A stretch of DNA of 64,000 nucleotides, taken from the NCBI RefSeq assembly GCF_000472545.1, contig NZ_AWZV01000004.1, forward strand, positions 62,001 to 126,000. Reading direction: 5' to 3'. The position numbers were made by a program, and so were the translations under genes. Each line of letters opens with the position of its first letter. The first letter of the stretch is position 1. The notes beneath the pieces are model-generated. The model was not told the origin of the DNA. It ran no database searches and saw nothing but the letters and a program-made list of their open reading frames with translations. This document shows positions 34,862 through 44,602 of this stretch, piece after piece. This DNA is from Burkholderia sp. WSM2232. Lineage in GTDB: Bacteria; Pseudomonadota; Gammaproteobacteria; Burkholderiales; Burkholderiaceae.

Positions 34862-35596
34862 ATGAACAGACTTGATGGAAGGACTGCGGTGATCACCGGC
34901 GGCGCTACCGGCATCGGCCGCGCCGCGGCAAAGCGCTTCATAGAGGAGGGCGCGTTCGTGTTTATCTTCGGGCGCCGGCAGGAAGCACTCGACGCCGCGG
35001 TGGCCGACCTCGGCCCCAATGCCCGCGCCGTCAAGGGCTCGGTCTCCGATCTCGCCGACCTCGACCGGCTCTACGCAGCGGTGAAGGCAGAGCGCGGGAG
35101 CCTCGACATCCTCTTTGCCAATGCCGGGGCGGGAAGCCAGCTTCCACTCGGCAGGATCACCGCGGGGCATATCGACGAAATCTTCGACACCAATGTGAAG
35201 GGTTCGATCTTCACGGTTCAGAAGGCGCTGCCACTGATGAGCCGGGGCGCTTCGATCATCCTGACCGGATCGAGTGCCGGCACCACGGGCGCGCCAGCCT
35301 TCAGCGCCTACAGCGCGAGTAAGGCGGCCGTGCGCAACCTCGCTCGGACGTGGGCCGAAGACCTGAAGGGCACCGGTATCCGGGTGAACGTGCTCTCGCC
35401 TGGACCGACCGCGACCGAACTCGCGAAGGAAGCGTTAGGCGAGGAAGGCATGAAGGTATTCGCGTCGCTCAATCCGCTTCAGCGCATGGCCGATCCGGCG
35501 GAGATCGGGGCAGTGGCCGCCTTTCTCGCGTCGTCGGACAGCAGCTTTATGACTGCCAGCGAGGTCGCCGTTGACGGTGGCCTGGCGCAACTCTGA
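34862..35596 (+). CDS. SDR family oxidoreductase
   Basis: A 244-residue classical SDR. The cofactor motif is TGGATGIGRAA; FANAGAG is the NNAG region; catalytic Ser is in LTGSSAG and YSASKAA is YxxxK. The loop SPGPTATELA follows. FIFGRRQEAL after beta 2 suggests NADP preference. Start 34862 has AGGGA 9 bp upstream; ATG 34856 is too close. It is divergent from LysR and followed after 12 bp by a second SDR gene that is reduced to a scar. Confidence 0.92.
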   Translation: MNRLDGRTAVITGGATGIGRAAAKRFIEEGAFVFIFGRRQEALDAAVADLGPNARAVKGSVSDLADLDRLYAAVKAERGSLDILFANAGAGSQLPLGRITAGHIDEIFDTNVKGSIFTVQKALPLMSRGASIILTGSSAGTTGAPAFSAYSASKAAVRNLARTWAEDLKGTGIRVNVLSPGPTATELAKEALGEEGMKVFASLNPLQRMADPAEIGAVAAFLASSDSSFMTASEVAVDGGLAQL

Positions 35597-35608
35597 AGGG
35601 AAGATCAA

Positions 35609-35691
35609 ATGACGCAATCACTAAAAGGCAAAACGGCTCTCGTTGGGTGACGGGCCAAACAATCGAAGCGAACGGCGGTTACAAGCTGTGA
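35609..35691 (+). pseudogene. SDR gene collapsed to its first and last codons
   Basis: ATG 35609 starts MTQSLKGKTALV, the standard SDR N terminus, and hits a stop at 35648. Immediately after the break the adjacent frame reads RWVTGQTIEANGGYKL and stops at 35689-35691, which is the standard SDR C terminus (WVTGQ...DGG). About 220 codons between are gone. The join falls near CGTT at 35640-35644, a possible short repeat. Confidence 0.85.
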
Positions 35692-35717
35692 CCGCACCGC
35701 GAAACGAAGGAGAAAAC

Positions 35718-36314
35718 ATGAGCTACGCAATCATCGGCTTTGGCAAGATCGGCCAGGCACTGGCGAGGGCGTTCGCCCGCAAGGGCATTGAAGTAGCCAT
35801 TGCGACCACGCGCGATCCGCGAAGCTTTGCGTCCGATGCGGCCGCGATCGGACCGACGGTTATTCCGAAAACCTTGGCGGAAGCCGTCAAGGCGGACATC
35901 ATCTTTCTGGCAGTCCGTTTTGAGTCGCATCCGAACGTCGCACAAGCACTGTCCGACTGGAAGGGAAAGATCATCATCGACGCGATGAACACGCAGGCTC
36001 CGCTTGAGGAACTGGGCGGTCTTCCTTCCTCCGCGTTCGTCGCGAAGGCGTTCACAGGCGCGAGGCTGGTGAAAGGCTTCAATCATCTGGTCGCTGCCGT
36101 CCTCGATCAGGACCCGGCCGTACAAAGCGGCCGGAGAGTCGTATTCCTCGCGAGCGACGATGACGGCGCCGCAGCGGAGATCGGCGCGCTTGCGGAAAAT
36201 CTCGGTTTCGCGCCAATCAAACTCGGCGGGCTTTCAGAAGGTGGATGGCTCGTCCATGCGCGCGGGAAAAGCTGGGGTCAACTGATCTTCAAGGATTTGA
36301 TCAAGGTCGACTGA
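35718..36314 (+). CDS. NAD(P)-binding reductase (F420-dependent NADP oxidoreductase-like)
   Basis: A 198-residue protein starting at ATG 35718 with AAGGAG upstream. It has a dinucleotide-binding start (MSYAIIGFGKIGQALARAFA), IFLAVRFESHPNVA and a conserved VKGFNHLVAAVLDQDP, as in the NpdG/F420H2:NADP oxidoreductase-like group found in many proteobacteria that lack F420. GLSEGGWLVHARGKSWGQL closes the protein. It is likely a cytosolic NADP-dependent reductase; the partner is unknown. It follows the SDR and SDR scar in the same direction. Confidence 0.85.
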   Translation: MSYAIIGFGKIGQALARAFARKGIEVAIATTRDPRSFASDAAAIGPTVIPKTLAEAVKADIIFLAVRFESHPNVAQALSDWKGKIIIDAMNTQAPLEELGGLPSSAFVAKAFTGARLVKGFNHLVAAVLDQDPAVQSGRRVVFLASDDDGAAAEIGALAENLGFAPIKLGGLSEGGWLVHARGKSWGQLIFKDLIKVD

Positions 36315-36670
36315 TCACAACGGCTTGACGATATTTCACCGAGCCGCCATTAGAAATATGAGAGGTGCGGCGTAGGGGGGGCGGGACTCGCCGATAGCGC
36401 ATGGCCCCGTGCATGATGCATTGCGGAGTCTTCACTGGCTCAGTCCCGCTGATTCCACTGCCCAGGGTTTCCACTGACGTGCGCCGTTTTGCCGTGCCGC
36501 CCGTCAAAACTAGTGCCGAGGGAGCACCGGCTGCTCCACATCACGGCGATTTGAAAACCTTAGATCTTTGTTCTTGCAAGATGTTTTCCCGTTGCCCGGC
36601 ACACATACAGCTCACGCCGAGGGGAACAAAGTTCAAGATTGAATGAATCTGAGCTGCTCCCCGCATCCCT
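36315..36670. other. non-coding region upstream of groESL
   Basis: About 355 bp of sequence with short, unconvincing open frames on both strands. Nothing assignable was seen before the groESL promoter. Confidence 0.4.
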
Positions 36671-36671
36671 T

Positions 36672-36701
36672 CTTGAATTTGTCACCACCCGTCCATATAA
36701 T
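36672..36701 (+). promoter_or_regulatory. groESL promoter, sigma-70 with sigma-32-like overlap
   Basis: TTGAAT (36673-36678), a 17-bp spacer and TATAAT (36696-36701) form a near-ideal sigma-70 promoter. The same DNA reads CTTGAA-N15-CCATATAA, resembling the heat-shock sigma-32 pattern. The CIRCE operator starts at the end of the -10 box, so bound HrcA would block RNA polymerase. Confidence 0.75.
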
Positions 36702-36727
36702 TAGCACTCGCTGCACGAGAGTGCTAA
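36701..36727. promoter_or_regulatory. CIRCE operator (HrcA binding site)
   Basis: TTAGCACTC-N9-GAGTGCTAA, an exact match to the CIRCE consensus inverted repeat bound by the HrcA repressor. It lies just downstream of the -10 box and 73 bp before groES, so it controls the chaperonin operon at the transcription start. Confidence 0.95.
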
Positions 36728-36799
36728 CAACTTCGCCGGTTGGCTCTGCCAGCCGGGTTTTCCAAGCGTTCTTCAGTCTCAATCAAGAGAGGAGTATGT

Positions 36800-37090
36800 A
36801 TGAACCTTCGTCCTTTGCATGATCGCGTGATCGTCAAGCGTCTGGATCAAGAAACCAAGACCGCGTCGGGCATCGTGATCCCCGAAGCCGCAGCAGAAAA
36901 GCCGGATCAGGGCGAAATCCTGGCGGTCGGCCCGGGCAAGCGTGACGATAAGGGCGCAGCAATCGCCCTCGACGTGAAGGTTGGCGACCGCGTTCTGTTC
37001 GGCAAGTACGCAGGCCAGACCGTCAAGGTCGACGGCAATGAACTGCTGGTCATGCGCGAAGAAGACATCATGGCCGTGGTGCAGAAGTAA
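36800..37090 (+). CDS. groES: co-chaperonin GroES
   Basis: A 96-residue GroES starting at ATG 36800 with GAGAGGAG upstream. [16 protein letters not shown], the mobile loop ([14 protein letters not shown]) and the C-terminal [13 protein letters not shown] are all present. It forms the heptameric lid of GroEL in the cytosol and is first in the operon, 53 bp before groEL, under CIRCE control. Confidence 0.98.
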   Translation: MNLRPLHDRVIVKRLDQETKTASGIVIPEAAAEKPDQGEILAVGPGKRDDKGAAIALDVKVGDRVLFGKYAGQTVKVDGNELLVMREEDIMAVVQK

Positions 37091-37140
37091 GCGCAAAGCC
37101 GCTACTTCCCCGGTTATATCTCAAGAATTCAAGGAGTTAG

Positions 37141-38784
<1,644 letters not shown>

Positions 38785-38875
38785 TTGCGTGTCCGCTTCC
38801 CGGTTGGACTTCGAAAGAGGCTCAATCGGGAGCTCGTGGAAAGCGCATCGCGAGGTGCGCCTCCCCAAAATCCTT

Positions 38876-38909
38876 AAAGAAAAACCCGCAGCAATGCGGG
38901 TTTTTCTTT
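38876..38909. terminator. Rho-independent terminator of groESL (bidirectional)
   Basis: AAAGAAAAACCCGC-N6-GCGGGTTTTTCTTT, a perfect 14-bp inverted repeat with a T-run on the plus strand and a matching T-run on the minus strand. It lies between groEL and the convergent cysC gene and can terminate both. Confidence 0.93.
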
Positions 38910-38949
38910 GGCTTCATGCTTTTGCAGGCCCCGGTTGCGCAGCTACCGG

Positions 38950-39561
38950 TTATGCCGTAACCGCGAGACAGTGTTCGCGCAGATACCCAAAGATGCCGGC
39001 CACGCTGTCGCTCGGCGTTAACGTGGCGGTGTCGATAACGAGCTCGGGATCCAGCGGCGTTTCATACGGCGCCGAAACGCCGGTGAACGCTGGGATTTCG
39101 CCGGCCAGCGCTTTCGCGTAGAGCCCCTTCGGGTCGCGGCGCGCGCAGGTTGCGACCGATGCCGACAGGTAGGTCTCGATAAAATTGCCGGCGCCGATAA
39201 TGTCGCGCGCCATCGCGCGGTCAGCGTGCATCGGCGAAATCAGTGCCGTGATGACAATGAGGCCGGCGTCGTTCATCAACTGCGCGACATGCGCCACGCG
39301 ACGGATGTTTTCGTGGCGGTCGTGCGGGTCGAAGCCGAGGTCGCTGCCGAGGCCGTGGCGCACGTTGTCGCCGTCGAGCACGTAGCAGGCATGCCCTTGC
39401 GCCACGAGTTGCCGCTCGAGTTCGAACGCAATGGTCGACTTGCCCGCGCCCGAAAGGCCCGTGAGCCAGATCGTAACCGGCTTCTGACGAAGAATCCGCG
39501 TTCTGTCTGCAAGCGTGATAGCGCCGCGAAAGCGTTGCACCGGGCCGCTGGGTCGTGTCAT
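38950..39561 (-). CDS. cysC: adenylylsulfate (APS) kinase
   Basis: A 203-residue APS kinase. The P-loop is GLSGAGKST (residues 35-43); DGDNVRHGLGSDLGF and the RENIRRVA-like HENIRRVAHVAQL are the APS-binding signatures, and the FIETYLSASV segment is typical. It phosphorylates APS to PAPS. No cysD/cysN is near, so APS must come from elsewhere. The start lies 15 bp after the stop of a sulfotransferase gene on the same strand; sulfotransferase and kinase probably share a transcript, pointing to PAPS production for sulfation rather than for cysteine synthesis. Confidence 0.95.
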   Translation of the reverse strand: MTRPSGPVQRFRGAITLADRTRILRQKPVTIWLTGLSGAGKSTIAFELERQLVAQGHACYVLDGDNVRHGLGSDLGFDPHDRHENIRRVAHVAQLMNDAGLIVITALISPMHADRAMARDIIGAGNFIETYLSASVATCARRDPKGLYAKALAGEIPAFTGVSAPYETPLDPELVIDTATLTPSDSVAGIFGYLREHCLAVTA

Positions 39562-39576
39562 TCCTGTTCCTCGAAC

Positions 39577-40788
39577 TTAAACGCAGTGCCAACCTTGGCG
39601 CCATACGCCGGCGTTGTGCAGCCGCTCCGCCGAGTGGGCCAGAGCGACATGAAAGCCGTCGGGCGTGCCCGGCGGCAAAGCGATCGAAAAGCCGGCGTTG
39701 GCACTGGGGTAGCCCGCGTTGGCTACGTCTGGCCGAGGCTCGCCGCTTGAGCCGCGCGCAATGACTTCGCTGCCGACGCGCACTTCAAGCAGCACCTTTT
39801 GTTCCGGACGGCTAAGGTTCACGGCCCAGCCGGAGACGACACCATCGCGCACCGAGTCGACAAACCCGTCGTACATGTCCGCAAGCGTTTGCGCGGCGGT
39901 CCGCGCGAACTGCAGGTATTCGTTGATCGGTGCAAGGTCGAAACGGCCGATCACGCCATGTACCTGGGCGAGAAAGGCTTCGTCGAATCCGAACACTACC
40001 GACTTATGCAGGTGCGGATTTTCAAGTTGATTGATCTCGGACTGGATCTTGTCGACCAGTTCAAGGGCTTTCGTGAATACGCTGCCTGACCGGTGGGTGT
40101 CGGTGCGGATTTCGCGCCTGACATACTCGAATAGCTCGTAATCGAGGCGATTGTCGTCAATGAATTTCTGTTTCGCGCTTTCGGCCAACGAGCCGTGTGC
40201 TTTCGACGAACCGCTCGTTACGTTCGTCTCGAAGTAAAACGGCAATTCCAATCCGGTGTTTGCGCAAAGTCGGAGTAAAAATTCGCTCATGTTTTCGCAA
40301 ATGCCGACCGTGCTGAAATGATGCTGGAGATTGGCTTTGGCAATACTGAGGCTGAGTTCGTCCGGCGCCGAATGCCCGCTCAACATTTGCACGAATATAT
40401 TCCTGCCGCCCAGAGACTCGCTCACCCACTCGTCGAGTGAAAGCGTGCCGCGACGCACGAGCGCCTCGGTGGGCGACACACTTGCGCCGCGTGCGACTTC
40501 ACCATTTTTTCCATTCAGTGCATACCGGTAATGCGATATCTGGCGCGCAAGAGGATCGCGCAGAATGGTGCAATAGGCGAGGGGAGTCTTCAGACTTCTG
40601 TGTATGCCATACGATTGATGACCCCCGCCAATATGCGTTTCGAGTAATCTGTTGCGGCAGTTGTCCCAGCCTTCTCTATCCCACTCGAACACAACGAATT
40701 GATCTTTGCCTTTGTTGAGGTCGAAGAACGAGATTACGGTCGATCCCCCGCTCTTTGGCGGGTGGATGAAAAAGGTGGGCGCGGACAT
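39577..40788 (-). CDS. PAPS-dependent sulfotransferase with C-terminal GWA-type domain
   Basis: A 403-residue protein. The 5'-PSB loop is FIHPPKSGGSTV (residues 7-18) and the 3'-PB loop TILRDPLARQISHYRYAL (74-91), placing it with heparan-2-O-type (Sulfotransfer_2) enzymes. Residues about 305-375 form a small beta domain (FVDSVRDGVVSGWAVNLSRP, then EVIARG and RPDVANAG) of a kind seen attached to glycosyltransferases and sulfotransferases. It is followed by cysC. Local base use is less GC-rich than in neighbours, which suggests transfer. Substrate is unknown; a surface glycan or lipid is likely. Confidence 0.85.
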   Translation of the reverse strand: MSAPTFFIHPPKSGGSTVISFFDLNKGKDQFVVFEWDREGWDNCRNRLLETHIGGGHQSYGIHRSLKTPLAYCTILRDPLARQISHYRYALNGKNGEVARGASVSPTEALVRRGTLSLDEWVSESLGGRNIFVQMLSGHSAPDELSLSIAKANLQHHFSTVGICENMSEFLLRLCANTGLELPFYFETNVTSGSSKAHGSLAESAKQKFIDDNRLDYELFEYVRREIRTDTHRSGSVFTKALELVDKIQSEINQLENPHLHKSVVFGFDEAFLAQVHGVIGRFDLAPINEYLQFARTAAQTLADMYDGFVDSVRDGVVSGWAVNLSRPEQKVLLEVRVGSEVIARGSSGEPRPDVANAGYPSANAGFSIALPPGTPDGFHVALAHSAERLHNAGVWRQGWHCV

Positions 40789-41072
40789 ATAACCATGTAA
40801 AGAATTACGATCTGCAAGTTTAGCGCGCGCTCGCGCGGCTGTTGTAACGTTTGTTTACATGATTTAAAAGCGCTTACGCCGCGGGGAGGCGCGGGCGGCC
40901 AATTATGCCGCGGAGTGGGTGCGACCCCGGCGGCAAAAGCGCCGAGTTACAGGGAGTTCGCAGATGAATGGTCAGAACTGAGACAGCCGGCCCGCACGGC
41001 TGCAAGGCGCGCCGTCACAGACAACGCGCCACGACCCCGGAAACGCGCAATGTGCGGTAAGGTGAAAGCGCG

Positions 41073-41933
41073 TTAGTGCCGGGCTTCCCCGGGAGCCGCG
41101 TCCTGGCCGCTGGTCGGTGGCGTTTCGTCGTCGCTGCTGCGCGCCCAGAAGAACCGGTCCGGCATGTATGCACCCATACCCGGCCGGAACGCGCTGCGTA
41201 CCGCCTGGTAAAGATATTCCTGCGCTTCGCGAACGGCCTCCGCCGGCTCCTGGCCATTGGCGAGCAGCGCCGCGATGGCCGAGCCGAGCGTGTCGGTTAT
41301 CCCCATGAGGCGGTTGCTGCCGCGATCCCACATGTCCTGACGCAACTGGCCGTCTTCGCTGAAAAGCGTATTGACGAGCCGGTGCGTGCCGGTTTCCGTG
41401 GACAGAATGTATTCGCAACCATGCGACAGCAGATGCGAGATGGCGGCGTCGAGGCTTGGCGCTTCCGCGTCGCCGTCGGGCTGGGCAAGTGCGAGCAACG
41501 TGGTCGCATCGGCGACCAGCAAGGTGGTTTGTGGCGCAAGCAGATCGGCGATAGCTTCGCGCAGTTCGTCGGCGGCCAGCACGTGTTCGTCGTCGAGCGT
41601 GAAGTCGGGAGCCAGAATCAGCGGAATGTCGTCGTAATCGGCCACCACCTCGGCAATCGCGCTCACTACTTCGGCGCGCGTGCAGGCGCCGACTTTGAAC
41701 GCCGCGATCGGCATGTCCTCGAGCAGCATGCGCGCCTGAGTCGCCACCACTTCCGGGTCGAGCCCGTTGACCTCGTCGCATGTTGCCGAATCGCGCACGG
41801 TGTAGCCGGTGAGCACGGAGACGCCATGACAGCCCATGCTGGCAAGGGTCATCAGGTCGGCTTGCAGGCCGGAGCCACCGGTGGGATCGGAAAGGCCGAA
41901 GGTGAGGACGATCGGAGGCGTGTCGCTGGGCAT
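41073..41933 (-). CDS. thiD: ThiD-like phosphomethylpyrimidine kinase, divergent
   Basis: A 286-residue ribokinase-fold protein. The N terminus matches ThiD (GLSDPTGGSGLQADLMTLAS, GVSVLTGYTVRD, and the KVGA segment). Several ThiD motifs are changed: the usual DPVM is APDF, the TPNxxEA segment is VADATTLLAL, and the GTGC anion hole is GITDTLG. It may still phosphorylate hydroxymethylpyrimidine, or have another substrate. The C-terminal 30 residues are low-complexity acidic. It diverges from rubredoxin with a 282-bp gap. The symbol is given for family only. Confidence 0.75.
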   Translation of the reverse strand: MPSDTPPIVLTFGLSDPTGGSGLQADLMTLASMGCHGVSVLTGYTVRDSATCDEVNGLDPEVVATQARMLLEDMPIAAFKVGACTRAEVVSAIAEVVADYDDIPLILAPDFTLDDEHVLAADELREAIADLLAPQTTLLVADATTLLALAQPDGDAEAPSLDAAISHLLSHGCEYILSTETGTHRLVNTLFSEDGQLRQDMWDRGSNRLMGITDTLGSAIAALLANGQEPAEAVREAQEYLYQAVRSAFRPGMGAYMPDRFFWARSSDDETPPTSGQDAAPGEARH

Positions 41934-42215
41934 GAAGATATAAAAGGAGCAATGTTTTGGCGCACTGAGTGTGCAATCGGCTCAATTATGCGGCCTAAAC
42001 CGGCGCGGGGGCGTTTTTTCGCATCGTGACGGTGCGCTCCGCCTTGCGCGGCCACGCTGTGGCGCGACGCCGCACCGGATGCGGCCGCTCCTCGCCCGGT
42101 CTTGCGGGCGCCCGTTGCCGGGCCGGACTGGGCGTTTGCCATTGCTAGGCATGGGGGCGGCAACACGGTACCATCATGGCTCCCGTTTCCCCGGACTTCA
42201 CAACGCGACACAAGA

Positions 42216-42386
42216 ATGGAATATCAAAGCTGGATGTGCCTGATTTGCGGCTGGATTTACGACGAAGAGGCCGGTTTGCCGGACGAAGGCATTGCGCCGG
42301 GCACGCGCTGGGAGGACGTTCCCATCAATTGGACATGCCCGGAGTGTGGCGCGCGCAAGGAAGACTTCGAGATGGTCCAGATCTGA
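42216..42386 (+). CDS. rubA: rubredoxin
   Basis: A 56-residue rubredoxin. Two CxxCG knuckles (CLICGWIYD at residue 8 and CPECGARKEDF at 41) bind one iron, and GIAPGTRWEDVPINW is the conserved middle. It is a small electron carrier in the cytosol. It starts at ATG 42216; a weak purine stretch (CAAGA) precedes it. Divergent from thiD-like. Confidence 0.96.
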   Translation: MEYQSWMCLICGWIYDEEAGLPDEGIAPGTRWEDVPINWTCPECGARKEDFEMVQI

Positions 42387-42685
42387 AGCCGGTTGGCGGC
42401 CGGCGGCGCGCGGCCGGCTGTGGCATCGCGCCGGAACGTCGCCGTATCGGCGGTGTCGCAACCGTAAGCTGAGATTGCCCGGTCGTTGCGGCGCATTGGT
42501 CGCTCAGCGCCGGTCGTTCAGCATTCGTCAGTGCGGTCGCGTCATCCGCGCATCGGTTGTTGCGTGTTTGGCGTGGCGCATTTCTCATTGCGTGTTTGTC
42601 ATCGTTCAGTGGCCGGTTCGCGCGTGAGGCGCTCAGTCTGCGCGCGGCGCCCAACGGCGGCCCGCCGACTTTCTGTCGCCCACTC
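42387..42685. other. intergenic region between rubA and the large unknown gene
   Basis: About 300 bp. The frame of the downstream gene stays open from 42557, but the ATG at 42686 is preferred. GC-rich inverted repeats around 42390-42420 (GGCCGGC...GCCGGC) may form a hairpin after rubA, without a T-run. Confidence 0.35.
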
Positions 42686-44095
42686 ATGACTCTTCGATCC
42701 GCAGCCCCAGTTTCCTTCGACGCCTTGCCTAACCCGCGCGGCGGCGCTGTCCGTCCCGCGGAACTTGCGCTGGCGGAGGCGCTGTTGGCCTTCGAGCAGC
42801 ACACCGGCTGCACCACCGCGCTGGTGCGCGCCTCGCACGCACTGCGCAGCGCCGGCTGGTTGAGCGCCACGCGTTTCGCCGACGTGCTGGTGCGCCTCTC
42901 GCCGCTGGCCGCGGGCGATCCCGCCGAGGCCGAGAGCGTGCGGCCCGGTTTTGGGACGGCGCTGCGCGATTTCCGGGCGGCGCTCGAGCGTCACAATCTT
43001 CGCGAGCTGGCCTGCTCGCCCACGCTCTTCGACCATTACCGAGTGCTGTGCGCCGATCTGGGCGAGCAGACGGCGGCATCCCCCGTTGCGTTCGAAGATC
43101 TCGCGCTGACCGCGCGGCCCGTGCCGCCCGTGTCCTTTCATGTGCAGCCGGCCGAGCAACTGGCTCATTTGCGGGCGCGCTACGAAAGGGCGCTGCTGCC
43201 CGTGCTGCGCTCGCAACCCGACAGCGGCAGCATGGCGGCGCGCGCGGCCACCGAAGCCGCGCTGGACGAACTCGACGCGGTGTTCACGGAACTGGCCGGC
43301 CCTGATCCCTACGATTTCTGGCGTCTCGCGAAGGCGTGTGCGCGCGCGTTGCGAGTCAGCGGGCGCGCGGCGGGCGAGCCGGACGCGCGCCGCTTTTACG
43401 CGCGCTGCAATCTCGCGCTCGCCGAGCATGCGCGCGGCATCGAGCGCGCGCAGCGCTCGCTCGTGCGGGCCACGCTGGCGCTGCTGTGGCGCGACTATGC
43501 GCTGTTCGGCGCGGCCGCCGAAGACGCCGACCAGGTCGAGGTGCTGCACGACTACGGCTTGACGGTCGACTGGCACGTCGCGGGCACCCAGGCATCCGAA
43601 ATGCTGTGGGAAGCAGGCGCGGTCGAAGCGCAGTCGTTCAGCGCCCGTACTTCGCTGACGCGCGAACTCGGCGTGCTGAGCGTCAATGCGCATGCCTACG
43701 AAGATTTTCTGCAGACGGCCGATGCGGCCATCGCCGCGCTCGCCGACCATGCGCGTGCCGCCGATCAGCCCGAGAAAGCCGATCCGGGCGAAGCGCTGCA
43801 AGCGGGCGACGCTGCGTACCGACTCGGGTCTGCGGCTTGCGCGCTCGGCCTCGGCCATGTCGCGTTGCTGGCCGATGCGCTCGGGCTCGCGTGGCGCCGC
43901 CGCGCGCATGCGGGCGTCTCGACGCCTGCGGTGCGCGCGCATGTGATTGTCGACGCTCCTGCGGCCAGTGCGCTGGAACAAGCCGCCGAGGCGTTGCGGG
44001 CGACGCTGCACAAGGTGGCGGCGGGCGTGGCGCCGCCGGCGAGCGGCGCAGCGCTGGCCGCGCTGACGCGGGCGATCGAGCAGGGCGGCGCGTGA
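42686..44095 (+). CDS. large helical protein of unknown function (possibly FimL/ChpA N-terminal-like)
   Basis: About 469 residues from ATG 42686 (the open frame begins at 42557). It is almost entirely alpha-helical by composition, rich in Ala, Arg, Leu and Glu, with no membrane segment or signal. Residues about 330-440 (HAYEDFLQTADAAIAALAD, then LGSAACALGLGHVALLADAL) resemble a histidine-phosphotransfer-like four-helix bundle lacking a clear phospho-histidine. This recalls FimL and the N-terminal part of ChpA chemotaxis-like kinases, but the match is weak. It lies between rubA and yqgE and is followed by a minisatellite. Confidence 0.55.
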   Translation: MTLRSAAPVSFDALPNPRGGAVRPAELALAEALLAFEQHTGCTTALVRASHALRSAGWLSATRFADVLVRLSPLAAGDPAEAESVRPGFGTALRDFRAALERHNLRELACSPTLFDHYRVLCADLGEQTAASPVAFEDLALTARPVPPVSFHVQPAEQLAHLRARYERALLPVLRSQPDSGSMAARAATEAALDELDAVFTELAGPDPYDFWRLAKACARALRVSGRAAGEPDARRFYARCNLALAEHARGIERAQRSLVRATLALLWRDYALFGAAAEDADQVEVLHDYGLTVDWHVAGTQASEMLWEAGAVEAQSFSARTSLTRELGVLSVNAHAYEDFLQTADAAIAALADHARAADQPEKADPGEALQAGDAAYRLGSAACALGLGHVALLADALGLAWRRRAHAGVSTPAVRAHVIVDAPAASALEQAAEALRATLHKVAAGVAPPASGAALAALTRAIEQGGA

Positions 44096-44282
44096 CGGGT
44101 GCATAGCTGGTGCTTGAACGTGGATCATTGCGGCTATGCGGTAGCTTCAAACGCGCGCCGCCGCGGGAACGAGCGGCATGGAAAAGGCGCCAGAGGAGGC
44201 GACTCGACGGCGACTCAGCGGCTCAGCGGCTCAGCGACGTGTAAGCAGTGTCTCAGCGGCCCGAGAAGATGCGAACCGGCGG

Positions 44283-44519
44283 CGTACAGGCAGCCGTGTA
44301 CAGGCCCCGGCGTACAGGCAGCGACCCACAAGCAGCGACGAACAAGCGGTGACGCACAAGCAGCGAAGAACAAGCAGTGACGCAAAGTAGCAGCGTACAA
44401 GCAGCAGCGCACAAGGAGCGACGCACAAGCAGCAGCACACAAGGAGCGACGCACAAGCAGCACCACACAAGCAGCGACGAACAAGCTGCAGCGCACAAGC
44501 AGTGACGCAAAAGCGGCTT
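44283..44519. repeat. 14-bp tandem repeat (minisatellite), 17 imperfect copies
   Basis: The unit is close to CGCACAAGCAGCGA, repeated head to tail. The first three copies read CGTACAGGCAGC-type; one copy (near 44381) is 13 bp. Because 14 is not a multiple of three, the reading frame rotates each copy, so this is not a protein repeat. Copy-to-copy variation is high, which shows an old array. Confidence 0.85.
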
Positions 44520-44570
44520 CGCCAAAGGCCGTAACGCACAATCAGCGCACCATCGAAGAGCGCCACTGAC

Positions 44571-44602
44571 GCGAGCCCGCTAACCCTGCGCAGCGGGCTC
44601 GC
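44571..44602. other. perfect inverted repeat (hairpin)
   Basis: GCGAGCCCGCT-N10-AGCGGGCTCGC, an 11-bp perfect stem with a 10-nt loop. No T-run follows on either side, so it is a poor Rho-independent terminator. It stands 180 bp upstream of yqgE. Confidence 0.7.

Noticed and set aside
44283-44519. Possible CRISPR array
   Set aside because: Units are 14 bp, contiguous and imperfect, with no unique spacers and no cas genes.
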